Shown here one piece after another: positions 1 to 7,845 of a DNA stretch of 36,010 nucleotides. The notes under the pieces were generated by a model that was not told the DNA's origin, did no database searches, and was given only the letters and a program-made list of their open reading frames with translations. Origin of the DNA: CAYYHA01 sp964471535 (GTDB taxonomy: Bacteria; Myxococcota; Myxococcia; SLRQ01); contig CAYYHA010000019.1 in NCBI GenBank assembly GCA_964471535.1, positions 1-36,010 on the forward strand, written 5' to 3'. A program made the translations under genes and the position numbers. Position 1 is the first letter of the stretch, and every line of letters starts with the position of its first letter.

Positions 1-1
1 C

Positions 2-346
2 TGTCGCCGGTACTGCAGCGAGACCCTGGCCCGGTGCCCGGGCTTCGACTTTCCCTCACCCGCCTTGTGCGAAGCGTGGTGCACGGGTCTGGCTCGGCGC
101 GTCGAGGGCTTTCCCGATTGCCTTCCTCGGTCGGAGGAGTGCACCCGGCCCCAGGGATGCCCCAATCCGACCATCGACTGCGAGGCGGCCTGTGACCGGG
201 TCGCCGGCTGTTGCCGCCTGATGAACGAGGCGGAATGCCTGTCGCAGTGCCGCAGCGCCTCCGAGGATCTATCGGCGCTCGAAGCGTGCCTCTTCGCGGC
301 GCGCAGCTGTGACGGTGTCGCGGCGTGCCTTGGCACCGCGCCCTGA
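2..346 (+). CDS. Cys-rich secreted-type protein, 5' end outside the window
   Basis: The reading frame is open from base 2 to the TGA at 344-346, so the visible 114 residues are the C-terminal part of a longer protein. An internal ATG at 65 exists, but the same Cys spacing continues upstream of it, so I treat the gene as 5'-truncated by the window edge. Seventeen cysteines are visible, including pairs such as CEAWC, CEAAC and CLSQC and one adjacent CC. This pattern is typical of disulfide-rich exported proteins common in Myxococcota genomes. No enzymatic motif is seen and no function is assigned. Its last 78 bp overlap the convergent end of the membrane-protein gene on the minus strand. Confidence 0.6.
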   Translation, partial: CRRYCSETLARCPGFDFPSPALCEAWCTGLARRVEGFPDCLPRSEECTRPQGCPNPTIDCEAACDRVAGCCRLMNEAECLSQCRSASEDLSALEACLFAARSCDGVAACLGTAP

Positions 347-2425
347 CCGGGCGGTGTCTTCGATACGGTACAGGCCTACGCGGAAGGACTCGACCTCGGG
401 CCAGTAGCCGAACTCGTTCTGCCCGTAGTTTGGCACCACCCGCTCGAACACGGGCCGGAGCCTCACCGCCTGCTGCATCTTTGCACAGCCGTCCACCACC
501 ACGGGACGCCCCCTCTTCGGGTGGCCGTCGTGGGCGTAGATGGCGTAGCACCGCAGGCCAAAGAAAAAATAGCTCTCGCGGCAGCGATGGCGCCCCCGCG
601 CGAGCCACGCGCCAATCCCGTAGATGGAATCCGCCCGATGGGGCGGCCGGAGCAGGTAGTCGGGAAAGTAGCGGTGGGTCTTCTCCACCGGCGGCGGATC
701 GCGATCCCCGATGCGAACGAAGCAGACAGGGTGGCTCGGGAGTGCGTCCACGGCCTGGTGGATGAGCGCTTCCTCGGTGTCCTCGTTGGTGGGGGCCCAA
801 AGATGGAGGGCCGAGGGCAGCGAGGCCAGCACGAGGCCCGCCACGGCGAGCGCGGCGGCCCCACCGCTTCGCTTCGAGGGGCGTATCGGAGCGAGCCACC
901 GCCCGATGGCGCAGGCGGCCGCGAGGGCGAAGAGCAACGCCCCCGGCGCATGGAGGCGGGGGATGGAGGGGCGCGGCAGGTCCATGTAGTAGAGCGCAAT
1001 CCACAGGGTGCCCAGGAGGAGGAGCCCGCCGGCGCGGCGACGGGCGGAGCCACGGGCGAGGAAGAGCTCGGCGAGCGCGGCGGCGGTGAGGGGAACGGGG
1101 AAGGTCTCGAAGCGGGTGACGGCATTGCGCCAGACGAGGCCGGTGAAGGTCTTGTAGGCGAGCGACGGCGTGAGCGCCGGCAGGGCGCCAGCATCGACCT
1201 GCTGCCGCACCGCGCGGGCAAGGTGGACGAGGTGGGGGGTGGCGAGGAGCACGCCGAGGAGCGCCGCAGCGCCGAGCACCCACGGCGAGCGGGGCCCCCA
1301 CGGGTGGCGGTGAACGGGCGCACCGATCATCCAGGCGAGGGCGACCGGAAGCGCCAGAGCAACCACAGACAGTTCCGGTCGCGTGATCGCACCGAGAACG
1401 AAGAAGGGAAGCGCAGCGAAGACCCACCGGAACCGCCGCTCTTGGAGGGATCGGAGCCACAACAGACTGCCACCGAGGAGGAGAAAGACGGCAGGGACGA
1501 GGATACTCTCGGAACGGTGATCTTTGACGAAGATGGGAAGGAAGGCGAAGAAGAGGGCTCCGAATCCCGCGCTCTTCACCTCGGCACCGAGCCCCCGCAG
1601 GAGCAGCGCCGCCAGGGGAATGGAGAGGATCCCGAGCGCTGTATGCGTCCCGATGATCACGTCGTGGCTGGGACCGAAGAGCTCGAAGGCCGCCCGGTGG
1701 AGCACGAAGGCACCTGCCCCGTACTTGGGCACGGTGGTGAACTGCGCGACCTCGGCCGCCGCCCGATACCCCATGAAGATCATGACCAGGCGGTGCGGCA
1801 CCCACAGGCGCAGCAGCGCGCCCCCTACCGTGCCCGCAGCGAGGAGCCCCTTCGCCGAGGGCGTGAGGGTGCGCCACAGCGCGTAGCCCGTGTGGACCAG
1901 GAGGGGAAAGAGGCCGAGGACCGTGAGCCACAGGAGCGCCGCGATCGCGACCTGCAGCCGGTCGAGCGGGACCATCCACGACCACTGCGCCGGCAGGGAC
2001 ATCTGGGGATCGACCTCACCGAGCGCCGGGGGCAGGCGGGGCAGATCGAGGCCCCCCGGATCGTTGGCGCGAATTCGTTCGACCACCCGGTGGAAGAGCC
2101 GTGCTCTGGCCGAGCCGGGCGGGACCCGTCCACCTGCGTAGCCGATGTCGAAGCTCGCCGACCGCGCGCGGACGTGTCGCGACTGCCCCCGGGGTGCCAC
2201 GAAGATGCGCATCTCTTCGTCACCCCGAACGTAGCGGTACTCGAGGTGATCCCGTCGCAGCGAGGCCTCTTCGAGCTGCCACTCGCCTGGCTCGAGCGGC
2301 GTGCCGTCCGCTTCCAGGAGCGCGCGGGGATCGTCGACCGTACGCGCCGCAGAGGCCACCGGCATTGCGAGCGCCAAGAGGAGCCCCGTCAGGGAGGCAC
2401 GTCGGATCCCCGCCGTGGCGTTCAC
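269..2425 (-). CDS. Polytopic membrane protein, probable GT-C-type glycosyltransferase
   Basis: 718 residues from a GTG at 2425 that overlaps the stop of the upstream TPR gene (GTGA), indicating translational coupling. The frame stays open further upstream, but the overlap start is followed at once by a signal-like stretch (TGLLLALAMPVASA). Residues about 25-160 are a hydrophilic, probably extracytoplasmic domain. They are followed by about ten hydrophobic segments with short charged loops and then a soluble C-terminal region of about 150 residues. The layout resembles polyprenyl-phosphate-sugar-dependent GT-C glycosyltransferases of the PMT/ArnT type, including a segment where a loop containing YGAGAF precedes FELFG. 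No diagnostic catalytic DE or ExD motif could be fixed by eye, so activity is inferred. The last 26 residues overlap the convergent Cys-rich gene and look antisense-derived, unlike the rest. Confidence 0.6.
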   Translation of the reverse strand: MNATAGIRRASLTGLLLALAMPVASAARTVDDPRALLEADGTPLEPGEWQLEEASLRRDHLEYRYVRGDEEMRIFVAPRGQSRHVRARSASFDIGYAGGRVPPGSARARLFHRVVERIRANDPGGLDLPRLPPALGEVDPQMSLPAQWSWMVPLDRLQVAIAALLWLTVLGLFPLLVHTGYALWRTLTPSAKGLLAAGTVGGALLRLWVPHRLVMIFMGYRAAAEVAQFTTVPKYGAGAFVLHRAAFELFGPSHDVIIGTHTALGILSIPLAALLLRGLGAEVKSAGFGALFFAFLPIFVKDHRSESILVPAVFLLLGGSLLWLRSLQERRFRWVFAALPFFVLGAITRPELSVVALALPVALAWMIGAPVHRHPWGPRSPWVLGAAALLGVLLATPHLVHLARAVRQQVDAGALPALTPSLAYKTFTGLVWRNAVTRFETFPVPLTAAALAELFLARGSARRRAGGLLLLGTLWIALYYMDLPRPSIPRLHAPGALLFALAAACAIGRWLAPIRPSKRSGGAAALAVAGLVLASLPSALHLWAPTNEDTEEALIHQAVDALPSHPVCFVRIGDRDPPPVEKTHRYFPDYLLRPPHRADSIYGIGAWLARGRHRCRESYFFFGLRCYAIYAHDGHPKRGRPVVVDGCAKMQQAVRLRPVFERVVPNYGQNEFGYWPEVESFRVGLYRIEDTARSGRGAKARRDTVTAARREEARFERR

Positions 2426-4209
2426 GAGCGCCGGCGTCGCAGCAGGAAGAATCCCAGAGCCCCGAGGACCACTGCACCGGCGGCGAGCGCGCCGTAGAGG
2501 AGCCCCTGCGTGCGCTGAGCCGTGGCGACACACTCGGAGGGAACGCGGGCGCCCACGCAGGCCCGCAGGCGCTCGAGCTTCGCCGCCACCTTCGCCTGCT
2601 TGGGCTCGAAGACGTCGATTCGCCCCTCGGTGAGCGCCAGGTAGCGCTCCATGTCACGAATGGCGAGCTTGGGATCCTCGTCGATGACGATCTCGGCGCG
2701 GCAGTAGTAGACGTCGGGATCGGCGTGGCCCAGCCGCACCGCCCGCTCGATGAGCCGGCGCGCCTGCTCCTGATCGCCCAGGTGGAAGTGGTTCATGGCG
2801 AGATAGATGTAGACGCGGGGCTCGGTGGTGAGCACGCGCCGCGCCCGCTCGAGGTAGCGGTTCGACTGGTCGTACGCGCCGCGGTAGTGGAGGAGGACGC
2901 CGGCGAAGAAGGCCGCGATGAAGTCCCCAGGATCGGCGTCGGCCTTCCTCCGCCACGACTCCGCCAATGCCTGCGTCACCCGCTGCCGCGTGTAGAGCCC
3001 GAGCAGGCTCCCCAGGAGGCTGGGGTCGTGGTGACCCCGAGCGACGAGGTCTTCGAAGATCGCGATGGCCTTCTCCCGCTGCCCCAGGTTCTTCAGCGTG
3101 TCGGCGTACTGCGTCACCACGGCCGAGTCCTCGGGAAGGCGCTCTGCACCGGCGCGCAGAAGCGGGAGCGCTTCCTTGGAGCGGCGCAGGCGGCGGGCCG
3201 CCTCGGCCAGGGTCAGGTAGGCCTCCCGGCACCCGGGTGCCGCCTCGGCGATGCGGCTGGCCAGATCGAAGGCCTTCCCGTCCTCCTCGAGGCGCAGCAG
3301 ATCGCGCACCGCACCCGCCATGCCGCAGACCGTATCGGCGTCGCCCTTCGCTGCCTCCAGCAGGGCATCGAGGGCCGCCATCGCCCCCTTCAGGTCTCCC
3401 CGTACGATGGCGTTGCGTGCGGCCTCGTAGCGGCGGCGCGCCTCCGGAAGCTCTGCGAGCCGTGCGTCGGCCGCGTCGATTGCGGTGCGGAAGGCCTCTT
3501 GGTCCCCCATCCTGCGGTGGTACAGCGCCGCCTCTCGCTGCGCCCAGACCGCGTCCCCATAGGCGTCGAGGAGGGCGCGCAGCCAGCGACGGACCACGTC
3601 GAAGTCGCGCGTCTCGAGGGCGTGCTGGGCCTTGAAGAGAATCTCGTCAGGGGAGGCAGGCGGCCGCCGCGCCACAGTCGCCGGATCCTCCGGCTCGCCT
3701 TCGCGCGGCTGTTCTGGGTCGCCCTCCGGATCGCCCCTGGGATCCCCCTCATCGTCCTGCACCCGCGGCGCCTCCGCCCCCTTCACCCACCTAAGTTCCA
3801 CCGACTGGCTCTCCTGGGCGAGGGCACGGGCGAGATCCCTCGCCGGGGGCACCACCTCGATCGCCACCGACGGGGTGCGCTCGACCGCGCCGGTGTCCGC
3901 CTTGGAGGGGTGTCGCAGGCGGACCCGAACGGTCTTCCCTCCCTTCCGGTAGGTGGCTCTCACCTCGTCCCCGACGATGGAGGCCTCCACCAGGGTGTAG
4001 CCGGCGCGCCCCCCTGCGGCGAGGATCGTACGAATGGACACCTCCTGATCCGGGGACAGCACCCAGCCTCCGGGCAGCGGCGCACCCGTGGCGGCCGGAC
4101 TCGCCGTGGCGGCCGGTGGAGAAGACGGTGCACCCGCCGGCCGAGCCTCCGGGCAGAGTCCGAGGAGCGCGAGGACCGAGAGCGCCCGCAGCGGCCACCG
4201 TGTCGGCAT
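2422..4209 (-). CDS. TPR-repeat protein with signal peptide and C-terminal membrane anchor
   Basis: 595 residues from the ATG at 4209, chosen because it begins a clear signal peptide (RALSVLALLGLC); the frame extends upstream without such a feature. No strong Shine-Dalgarno precedes it. Residues about 30-150 form a basic/beta-rich domain, followed by a low-complexity acidic linker of repeated GDP/EG units. From about residue 185 onward the protein is alpha-helical with TPR-like 34-residue periodicity (motifs such as ALPLLRAGAERLPED and ARRLIERAVRLGHADP). The C terminus has one transmembrane helix (LAAGAVVLGALGFFLL) followed by RRRRS. It probably scaffolds protein interactions at the envelope. 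It is coupled to the downstream GT-C-like gene, so the two may act together in surface polysaccharide or glycoprotein handling, but nothing in the sequence names a substrate. Confidence 0.7.
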   Translation of the reverse strand: MPTRWPLRALSVLALLGLCPEARPAGAPSSPPAATASPAATGAPLPGGWVLSPDQEVSIRTILAAGGRAGYTLVEASIVGDEVRATYRKGGKTVRVRLRHPSKADTGAVERTPSVAIEVVPPARDLARALAQESQSVELRWVKGAEAPRVQDDEGDPRGDPEGDPEQPREGEPEDPATVARRPPASPDEILFKAQHALETRDFDVVRRWLRALLDAYGDAVWAQREAALYHRRMGDQEAFRTAIDAADARLAELPEARRRYEAARNAIVRGDLKGAMAALDALLEAAKGDADTVCGMAGAVRDLLRLEEDGKAFDLASRIAEAAPGCREAYLTLAEAARRLRRSKEALPLLRAGAERLPEDSAVVTQYADTLKNLGQREKAIAIFEDLVARGHHDPSLLGSLLGLYTRQRVTQALAESWRRKADADPGDFIAAFFAGVLLHYRGAYDQSNRYLERARRVLTTEPRVYIYLAMNHFHLGDQEQARRLIERAVRLGHADPDVYYCRAEIVIDEDPKLAIRDMERYLALTEGRIDVFEPKQAKVAAKLERLRACVGARVPSECVATAQRTQGLLYGALAAGAVVLGALGFFLLRRRRS

Positions 4210-4305
4210 GGCGGGAACGATAGAGGATTGCCGGCGGGCGCACAATGCGGTCCCGCAGGTGGGGCCCCGGAGTCCGGCGTACGCTTGGGACCACACGCTG
4301 CGCCG

Positions 4306-4334
4306 TTGTGAGCGCCGGCACGCTGGGGTAAGCT
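4306..4334 (+). promoter_or_regulatory. Possible sigma-70-like promoter for the Tat-protein/rSAM operon
   Basis: TTGTGA at 4306-4311 and TAAGCT at 4329-4334 are separated by exactly 17 bases. They match the -35 consensus at 4 of 6 positions and the -10 consensus at 3 of 6. The pair lies 34 bases upstream of the ATG at 4368 in the divergent gap between the TPR gene and the Tat-signal gene. In so GC-rich a genome this is weak evidence. Confidence 0.25.
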
Positions 4335-4367
4335 CGGGACAGGTTCGCCTGAACGAGGGAGGTCTCG

Positions 4368-4934
4368 ATGGCTGAATTCAACCGCCGCGACGTGCTGCGC
4401 ATCCTGGGACTCGGGACTCTGGCCGCTTCCGTGCCCCTATCCCTGGCCGCGCCGCGCCGCGCTGCAGCGCGGGGGCGTCGGCCTGCCGCAGGCGGGCTCG
4501 GTGCCGCGGGCCCCGGCACTCCGCCGGAAGACGCCGCGCCCTCCGCAGCGCAGGGACCGTGGTGGATGCTGGCGCCCCTCGTCCCCGGTGCACGGGTCGC
4601 AACCTCCCGCTTGCTCCAGGTCTATCCGGAGCGGACCGGAGCGGTCACCGTGGAACTCGCAGCCAACGACGGCCACCGCTTCCGCGTGGACATCTGCCGG
4701 CGTGACCCCGCCGCCGACGCACCAGCGCCGGTGGCTCGCACCCGACACTACGACCTCTTCTTGGCCAACGGAGGGCAGGGCGACAAGCGCACCAGCCGTG
4801 AGGAGGGCCTGGCCGTCTACGGTCTCGCCCACCTGCTGCGCAAGAACGAGGCGCACCGGACCGCGTCGCTGCTGACTCTGAGGGAGCGCTGGGCACGCTT
4901 CAGCCGGGCGGAGATCTGTACCCCCGTCGTGTGA
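4368..4934 (+). CDS. Tat-signal protein coupled to a radical SAM gene
   Basis: 188 residues from an ATG with a good ribosome binding site (GGGAGG, 5 bases upstream). The N terminus NRRDVLRILGLGTLAAS is a twin-arginine signal: an RR pair, a hydrophobic stretch and a following Ala-rich region. An Ala/Pro/Arg-rich linker follows to about residue 60, then a globular domain of about 125 residues. No family was recognised. A notable patch is YDLFLANGGQG near residue 125, followed by a segment that begins TSREEGLAVYGLAHLL. The stop overlaps the GTG of the next gene (GTGA at 4931-4934), so it is translated with the rSAM protein. It could be an exported substrate of the rSAM enzymes, a carrier, or a periplasmic partner. 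The Tat signal suggests export in folded or cofactor-loaded form. Confidence 0.6.
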   Translation: MAEFNRRDVLRILGLGTLAASVPLSLAAPRRAAARGRRPAAGGLGAAGPGTPPEDAAPSAAQGPWWMLAPLVPGARVATSRLLQVYPERTGAVTVELAANDGHRFRVDICRRDPAADAPAPVARTRHYDLFLANGGQGDKRTSREEGLAVYGLAHLLRKNEAHRTASLLTLRERWARFSRAEICTPVV

Positions 4935-6018
4935 GCGACGCCGCATCCGCCAGCGAAGCGGGGCCGCATCTGTTCCCCGCGCCCGGCGGCCGGCGCCTCG
5001 TCGGTGAAGAAGCCGGCGCCGTCGTTGGCATAGAGNNNNNNNNNNCGCCTCGTCTTCGTCGGCTACCGCTGCAACAACCGCTGCGTCTTCTGCGCCCAGG
5101 GAGCCGGGGGCGAGGTCGGCGCGCGGGCTGCCGGCGACGAGCCCCTCACGGACGTGGCCGGGCAACTCGCTGCGCTGGCACCCGATCCGCGTGGCGTGGC
5201 CTTTGTCGGCGGGGAGCCGCTCTTGCACCCCGCCCTGCCCGAGTGGGTCGCCGAGNNNNNNNNNNGCCGCCCGCCTCGGTCCGGTACTCGTACAGACGAA
5301 CGGCCGCCTCCTTGCCACGAAGGGGCTGCTCGAACGGCTGTGCCGCGCCGGGCTCGGAGCCATCGAAGTGAGCCTCGCTGGCGCCAAGGCGGCGCTCCAC
5401 GCCTGGCACACGGGGACGGAGGTCGGCTTCGGAGAGGCGACGCAGGGCCTGAAGGCGGCCATTGCCTCGGGTGTTCCCACCTCGGTCTCCAGCGTGGTCA
5501 CCCGCTCCTCCTACCGGCACTTGAGCGCCCTGGTGGAAGCGGCCTCTCGGCTGGGGGCCGGCGCGGTGCACCTGGCCCTGGCCCGCCCCTACGGGCGCGC
5601 GCGAGCCGCGGTGCAGCGCATCGTGCCCCCCGCCAGCCTGGTGCAGGAATCGGTGCAGGCAGCGCTCCTCCACGCGCGGCGGCGCCGGCTTCCCACCTTC
5701 GTCAGCGGCATGCCGCTGTGCCTGCTCCGGGGCTTCGAGGAGTCGGCGCTCGAGCTGCATTACCCCGCCGCCGAGCCCGGCCGCGAGCACCTGCCCCCCT
5801 GTGAGGCGTGCACCCTGCGCGCCCACTGCCCCGGTCTGCCGGCGGGCCTCCCGGGCGCCCTGGACCTCCCCTCGCTCTCCCCCGAACACCGGGACCTCGG
5901 TGACGCCCTGGCGCGGGCGCGGCAGCGCTGGGCAGAGGCGGCCCGCCTGTTCGCCGGGCTCGGAGCGGTGCCGGCGCACCCAGCGCCGGGGGCGGGACCG
6001 GCGGCGGGGAGCTGCTAG
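4931..6018 (+). CDS. Radical SAM protein with C-terminal Cys cluster (interrupted by two gaps)
   Basis: The gene starts at the GTG overlapping the previous stop and ends at TAG 6016-6018. Two 10-N gaps (5036-5045 and 5256-5265) each change the reading frame, so real gap lengths differ from 10 and the protein cannot be read continuously. Between the gaps, Cys codons at 5070, 5082 and 5091 form the CNNRCVFC (CxxxCxxC) site that binds the 4Fe-4S cluster used to cleave S-adenosylmethionine, and GGEP is encoded at 5208-5219. After the second gap come TNG and the usual barrel strands. The C-terminal part has MPLC, then CEACTLRAHCPG, a possible auxiliary cluster site. About 35 residues precede the first gap. 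The place of the rSAM core within the protein resembles HxsC, but I cannot assign it. Substrate unknown; the context suggests peptide modification. Confidence 0.75.
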
Positions 6019-6027
6019 AGTCGAGCC

Positions 6028-7251
6028 GTGGCGAACATCGGCTACATCCAGGTGGTGCGGCACTGCAACCACTTCTGCGGGTTCTGCTCCAACCCGACCA
6101 CCCCCTACGTGCACACCTTCGAGACGATGAAGGTGCTGGTGGACGACTTCGTGGAGCGCGGCTACTTCGGGGTCATCCTCACCGGTGGCGAGCCCACGCT
6201 CCACCCCGAATTGCCCCGCATCTGCCGCTACGCCCGGGACCGAGGGCTACACGTACGGATGATCACCAACGGCTGGCGGATGGCCGAATGGGACTTCGCA
6301 CGGCAGATGGCCGAGGCCGGCCTGCAGCTCGTCCACGTCTCCGTCTACTCGACCCGCCCCGAGGTGGAGGCGCGGCTGCGCGGCGTCGAGGGGACGCTGC
6401 CCCGGGCCTTCGCCGCGGTGAAGAACGCCGGTGAGCTGGGGATCGAGGTGAACATCAACTGCGTCATCAACAAGCTCAACGCCGACCACCTCGACGAGAC
6501 GGTGCAGTATTGGATCGACCACCACCCCCACGTCCGTCACTTCGTGTGGAACAACCTCGATCCCTCGATGGGCCGGGCGGAGGTGAACCAAGAGCAGTTC
6601 ACGCCGCGCCTCGCCGACTTCGAGCACTCGCTGCGGCGCGCCCTGACGCTCCTACAGCGCACGGGGCGGACCTTTCGGGTGGAAAAGGTACCGCTCTGCT
6701 ACATGGCCGACTTCGCCTGGGCAAGCACCGAGACCCGGAAGATCGTGAAGGGCGAGGAGCGGATCGTGCACTTCCTGGACGCGAAACAGACCGTGCGCCA
6801 GACCGATTGGGAGCACCTCTACGCCGATGTGTGCGAGGTGTGCTCGGTGCGCAGCATCTGCGGGGGACTCTTCGACCGCGGCGACGCCTACGACCCCGCC
6901 GAACTCTACCCCCTCTTCATCGATCGCGACGCGGTCGTCCGCCGTATCCTCTTCGATCCCGACGACCCTTCCTGGGAATGGCCCGACCTCGAGACCTGGC
7001 GGCGTGACTTCGAGGGACGCCTCGCTCGGGCGCGTGCCGAGGCGCAACCGCGGCGGAAGGCCTCGGATCTCCCGCCGCCCACGATGCGCACCCGCGCACC
7101 GCCGGTGGGCCTATTGACCGAGGCGGGGCGACGAAAGTTCGAGTCGGTACGGCGGGTGGAGGCGCGCAAGGCCGCTCGGCTCGGGGTGAAGCTCGAGCGG
7201 CTCTCGGTTCAGAGCGCGGAAGCGACCACCGAAGCCGACGAAGAACGGTAG
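6028..7251 (+). CDS. Radical SAM protein with Arg-rich C-terminal extension
   Basis: 407 residues from a GTG 9 bases after the preceding stop, probably the same operon. The rSAM cluster is CNHFCGFC (Cys13, 17 and 20), GGEP is at 53-56 and a TNG motif near 80-82. The C-terminal region carries PLC (Cys224) and C-x2-C-x5-C-G-G (Cys269, 272, 278), the same signature as three other rSAM proteins nearby; this probably holds an auxiliary Fe-S cluster of twitch/SPASM type. From about residue 320 the protein continues for about 85 residues of Arg-, Ala- and Glu-rich, probably helical sequence not needed for catalysis. The gene ends 21 bases from the convergent His-Gly-Ser repeat gene. It belongs to no characterised subfamily I recognise; by context it may modify a peptide or protein. 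Confidence 0.8.
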   Translation: MANIGYIQVVRHCNHFCGFCSNPTTPYVHTFETMKVLVDDFVERGYFGVILTGGEPTLHPELPRICRYARDRGLHVRMITNGWRMAEWDFARQMAEAGLQLVHVSVYSTRPEVEARLRGVEGTLPRAFAAVKNAGELGIEVNINCVINKLNADHLDETVQYWIDHHPHVRHFVWNNLDPSMGRAEVNQEQFTPRLADFEHSLRRALTLLQRTGRTFRVEKVPLCYMADFAWASTETRKIVKGEERIVHFLDAKQTVRQTDWEHLYADVCEVCSVRSICGGLFDRGDAYDPAELYPLFIDRDAVVRRILFDPDDPSWEWPDLETWRRDFEGRLARARAEAQPRRKASDLPPPTMRTRAPPVGLLTEAGRRKFESVRRVEARKAARLGVKLERLSVQSAEATTEADEER

Positions 7252-7272
7252 CGGGTCGGATCGCCGCAGGGG

Positions 7273-7692
7273 CTACCAGGACCCGTGGGAGCCGTGGGAC
7301 CCATGGGAGCCGTGGGATCCATGGGAGCCGTGGGACCCGTGTGAGCCGTGCGAACCGTGGGAGCCATGGGAGCCGTGCGAACCGTGGGAGCCNNNNNNNN
7401 NNNNNNNNNNNNNNNNNNNNNNNNNNNNNNNNNNNNNNNNNNNNNNNNNNNNNNNNNNNNNNNNNNNNNNNNNNNNNNNNNNNNNNNNNNNNGAGCCGTG
7501 CGAACCGTGGGAGCCATGGGAGCCGTGCGAACCGTGGGAGCCGTGGGAGACGTGCTGTGCAAGGAGCCGGCCGCCACCGGCCTGCCCCAGAGGACCGCCC
7601 TGCGCTGCCTCTTCGGAGGTCTTCTTCACTTCGTGCTCCACCGAAGACATCAGGCCCTTGGGCTTCTTCTTGAACTTCGGAACCTTGGCCAC
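7273..7692 (-). CDS. His-Gly-Ser tandem-repeat protein, HxsA-like candidate precursor (internal 100-N gap)
   Basis: Start is GTG at 7692, preceded by a strong ribosome binding site (GGGAGGAG, 7 bases away); stop is TAG at 7273-7275. Residues 1-46 form a charged leader: a Lys-rich start (KFKKKPK), a Glu/Lys helix-like part and a Gly-rich end with GGG. From residue 47 the protein is tandem His-Xaa-Ser: one HVS followed by HGS units, six before the gap (the last cut) and twelve after it. It ends with Trp. The true repeat number is unknown because the gap is a placeholder. His-Xaa-Ser repeats are the hallmark of HxsA, the proposed substrate of the Hxs rSAM system, and HxsB- and HxsD-like genes lie directly upstream. 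No signal peptide is seen, unlike a typical secreted protein. A His-rich metal-binding role is an alternative. Confidence 0.75.
   Translation of the reverse strand: MAKVPKFKKKPKGLMSSVEHEVKKTSEEAAQGGPLGQAGGGRLLAQHVSHGSHGSHGSHGSHGSHGXXXXXXXXXXXXXXXXXXXXXXXXXXXXXXXXXXGSHGSHGSHGSHGSHGSHGSHGSHGSHGSHGSHGSHGSW
7279..7554 (-). repeat. Tandem HGS-coding repeats with 27-bp higher-order unit, flanking a 100-N gap
   Basis: Each HxS unit is 9 bp. Codons vary synonymously (CAC/CAT, GGC/GGT/GGG/GGA, TCC/TCG/TCA) while the amino acids stay the same, pointing to selection on the peptide. Near the gap three units form a 27-bp higher-order repeat that ends in CATGGCTCC. Copies lie on both sides of the N run, which explains why assembly failed there and means that repeat number may be under- or over-stated. 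Confidence 0.85.
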
Positions 7693-7845
7693 GGGGTCGC
7701 TCCTCCCTGACGCGTTCGCACGGGTGCTGCGGCGAATGCGCCTTCACCCTAACACGCGGGGCCCCACCCCGGAAAGGGCCGGCGCCTCCACCGTGCTCGG
7801 CAAGCGGCGGCACCCAACGGGACGGGGGCGGCCGAGCCCAGCCGC

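Noticed and set aside
521..2497. Long plus-strand frame antisense to the GT-C-like gene
   Set aside because: Composition is charged low-complexity typical of antisense in GC-rich DNA; the minus strand encodes clear membrane helices and a signal peptide.
2101..4311. 736-residue plus-strand frame antisense to the TPR gene
   Set aside because: No domain resemblance; the minus-strand frame has signal peptide, TPR periodicity and an anchor.
7279..7554. CRISPR-like array (27-bp repeat)
   Set aside because: The repeats are contiguous with no unique spacers and encode a regular peptide; no cas genes are nearby.
7341..7710. Plus-strand open frames across the repeats, encoding Ala/Val/Gly/Arg-type repeats
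   Set aside because: They have no leader with a binding site and no family resemblance. The minus-strand frame has a strong ribosome binding site, a leader and HxS repeats next to HxsB/HxsD-like genes.
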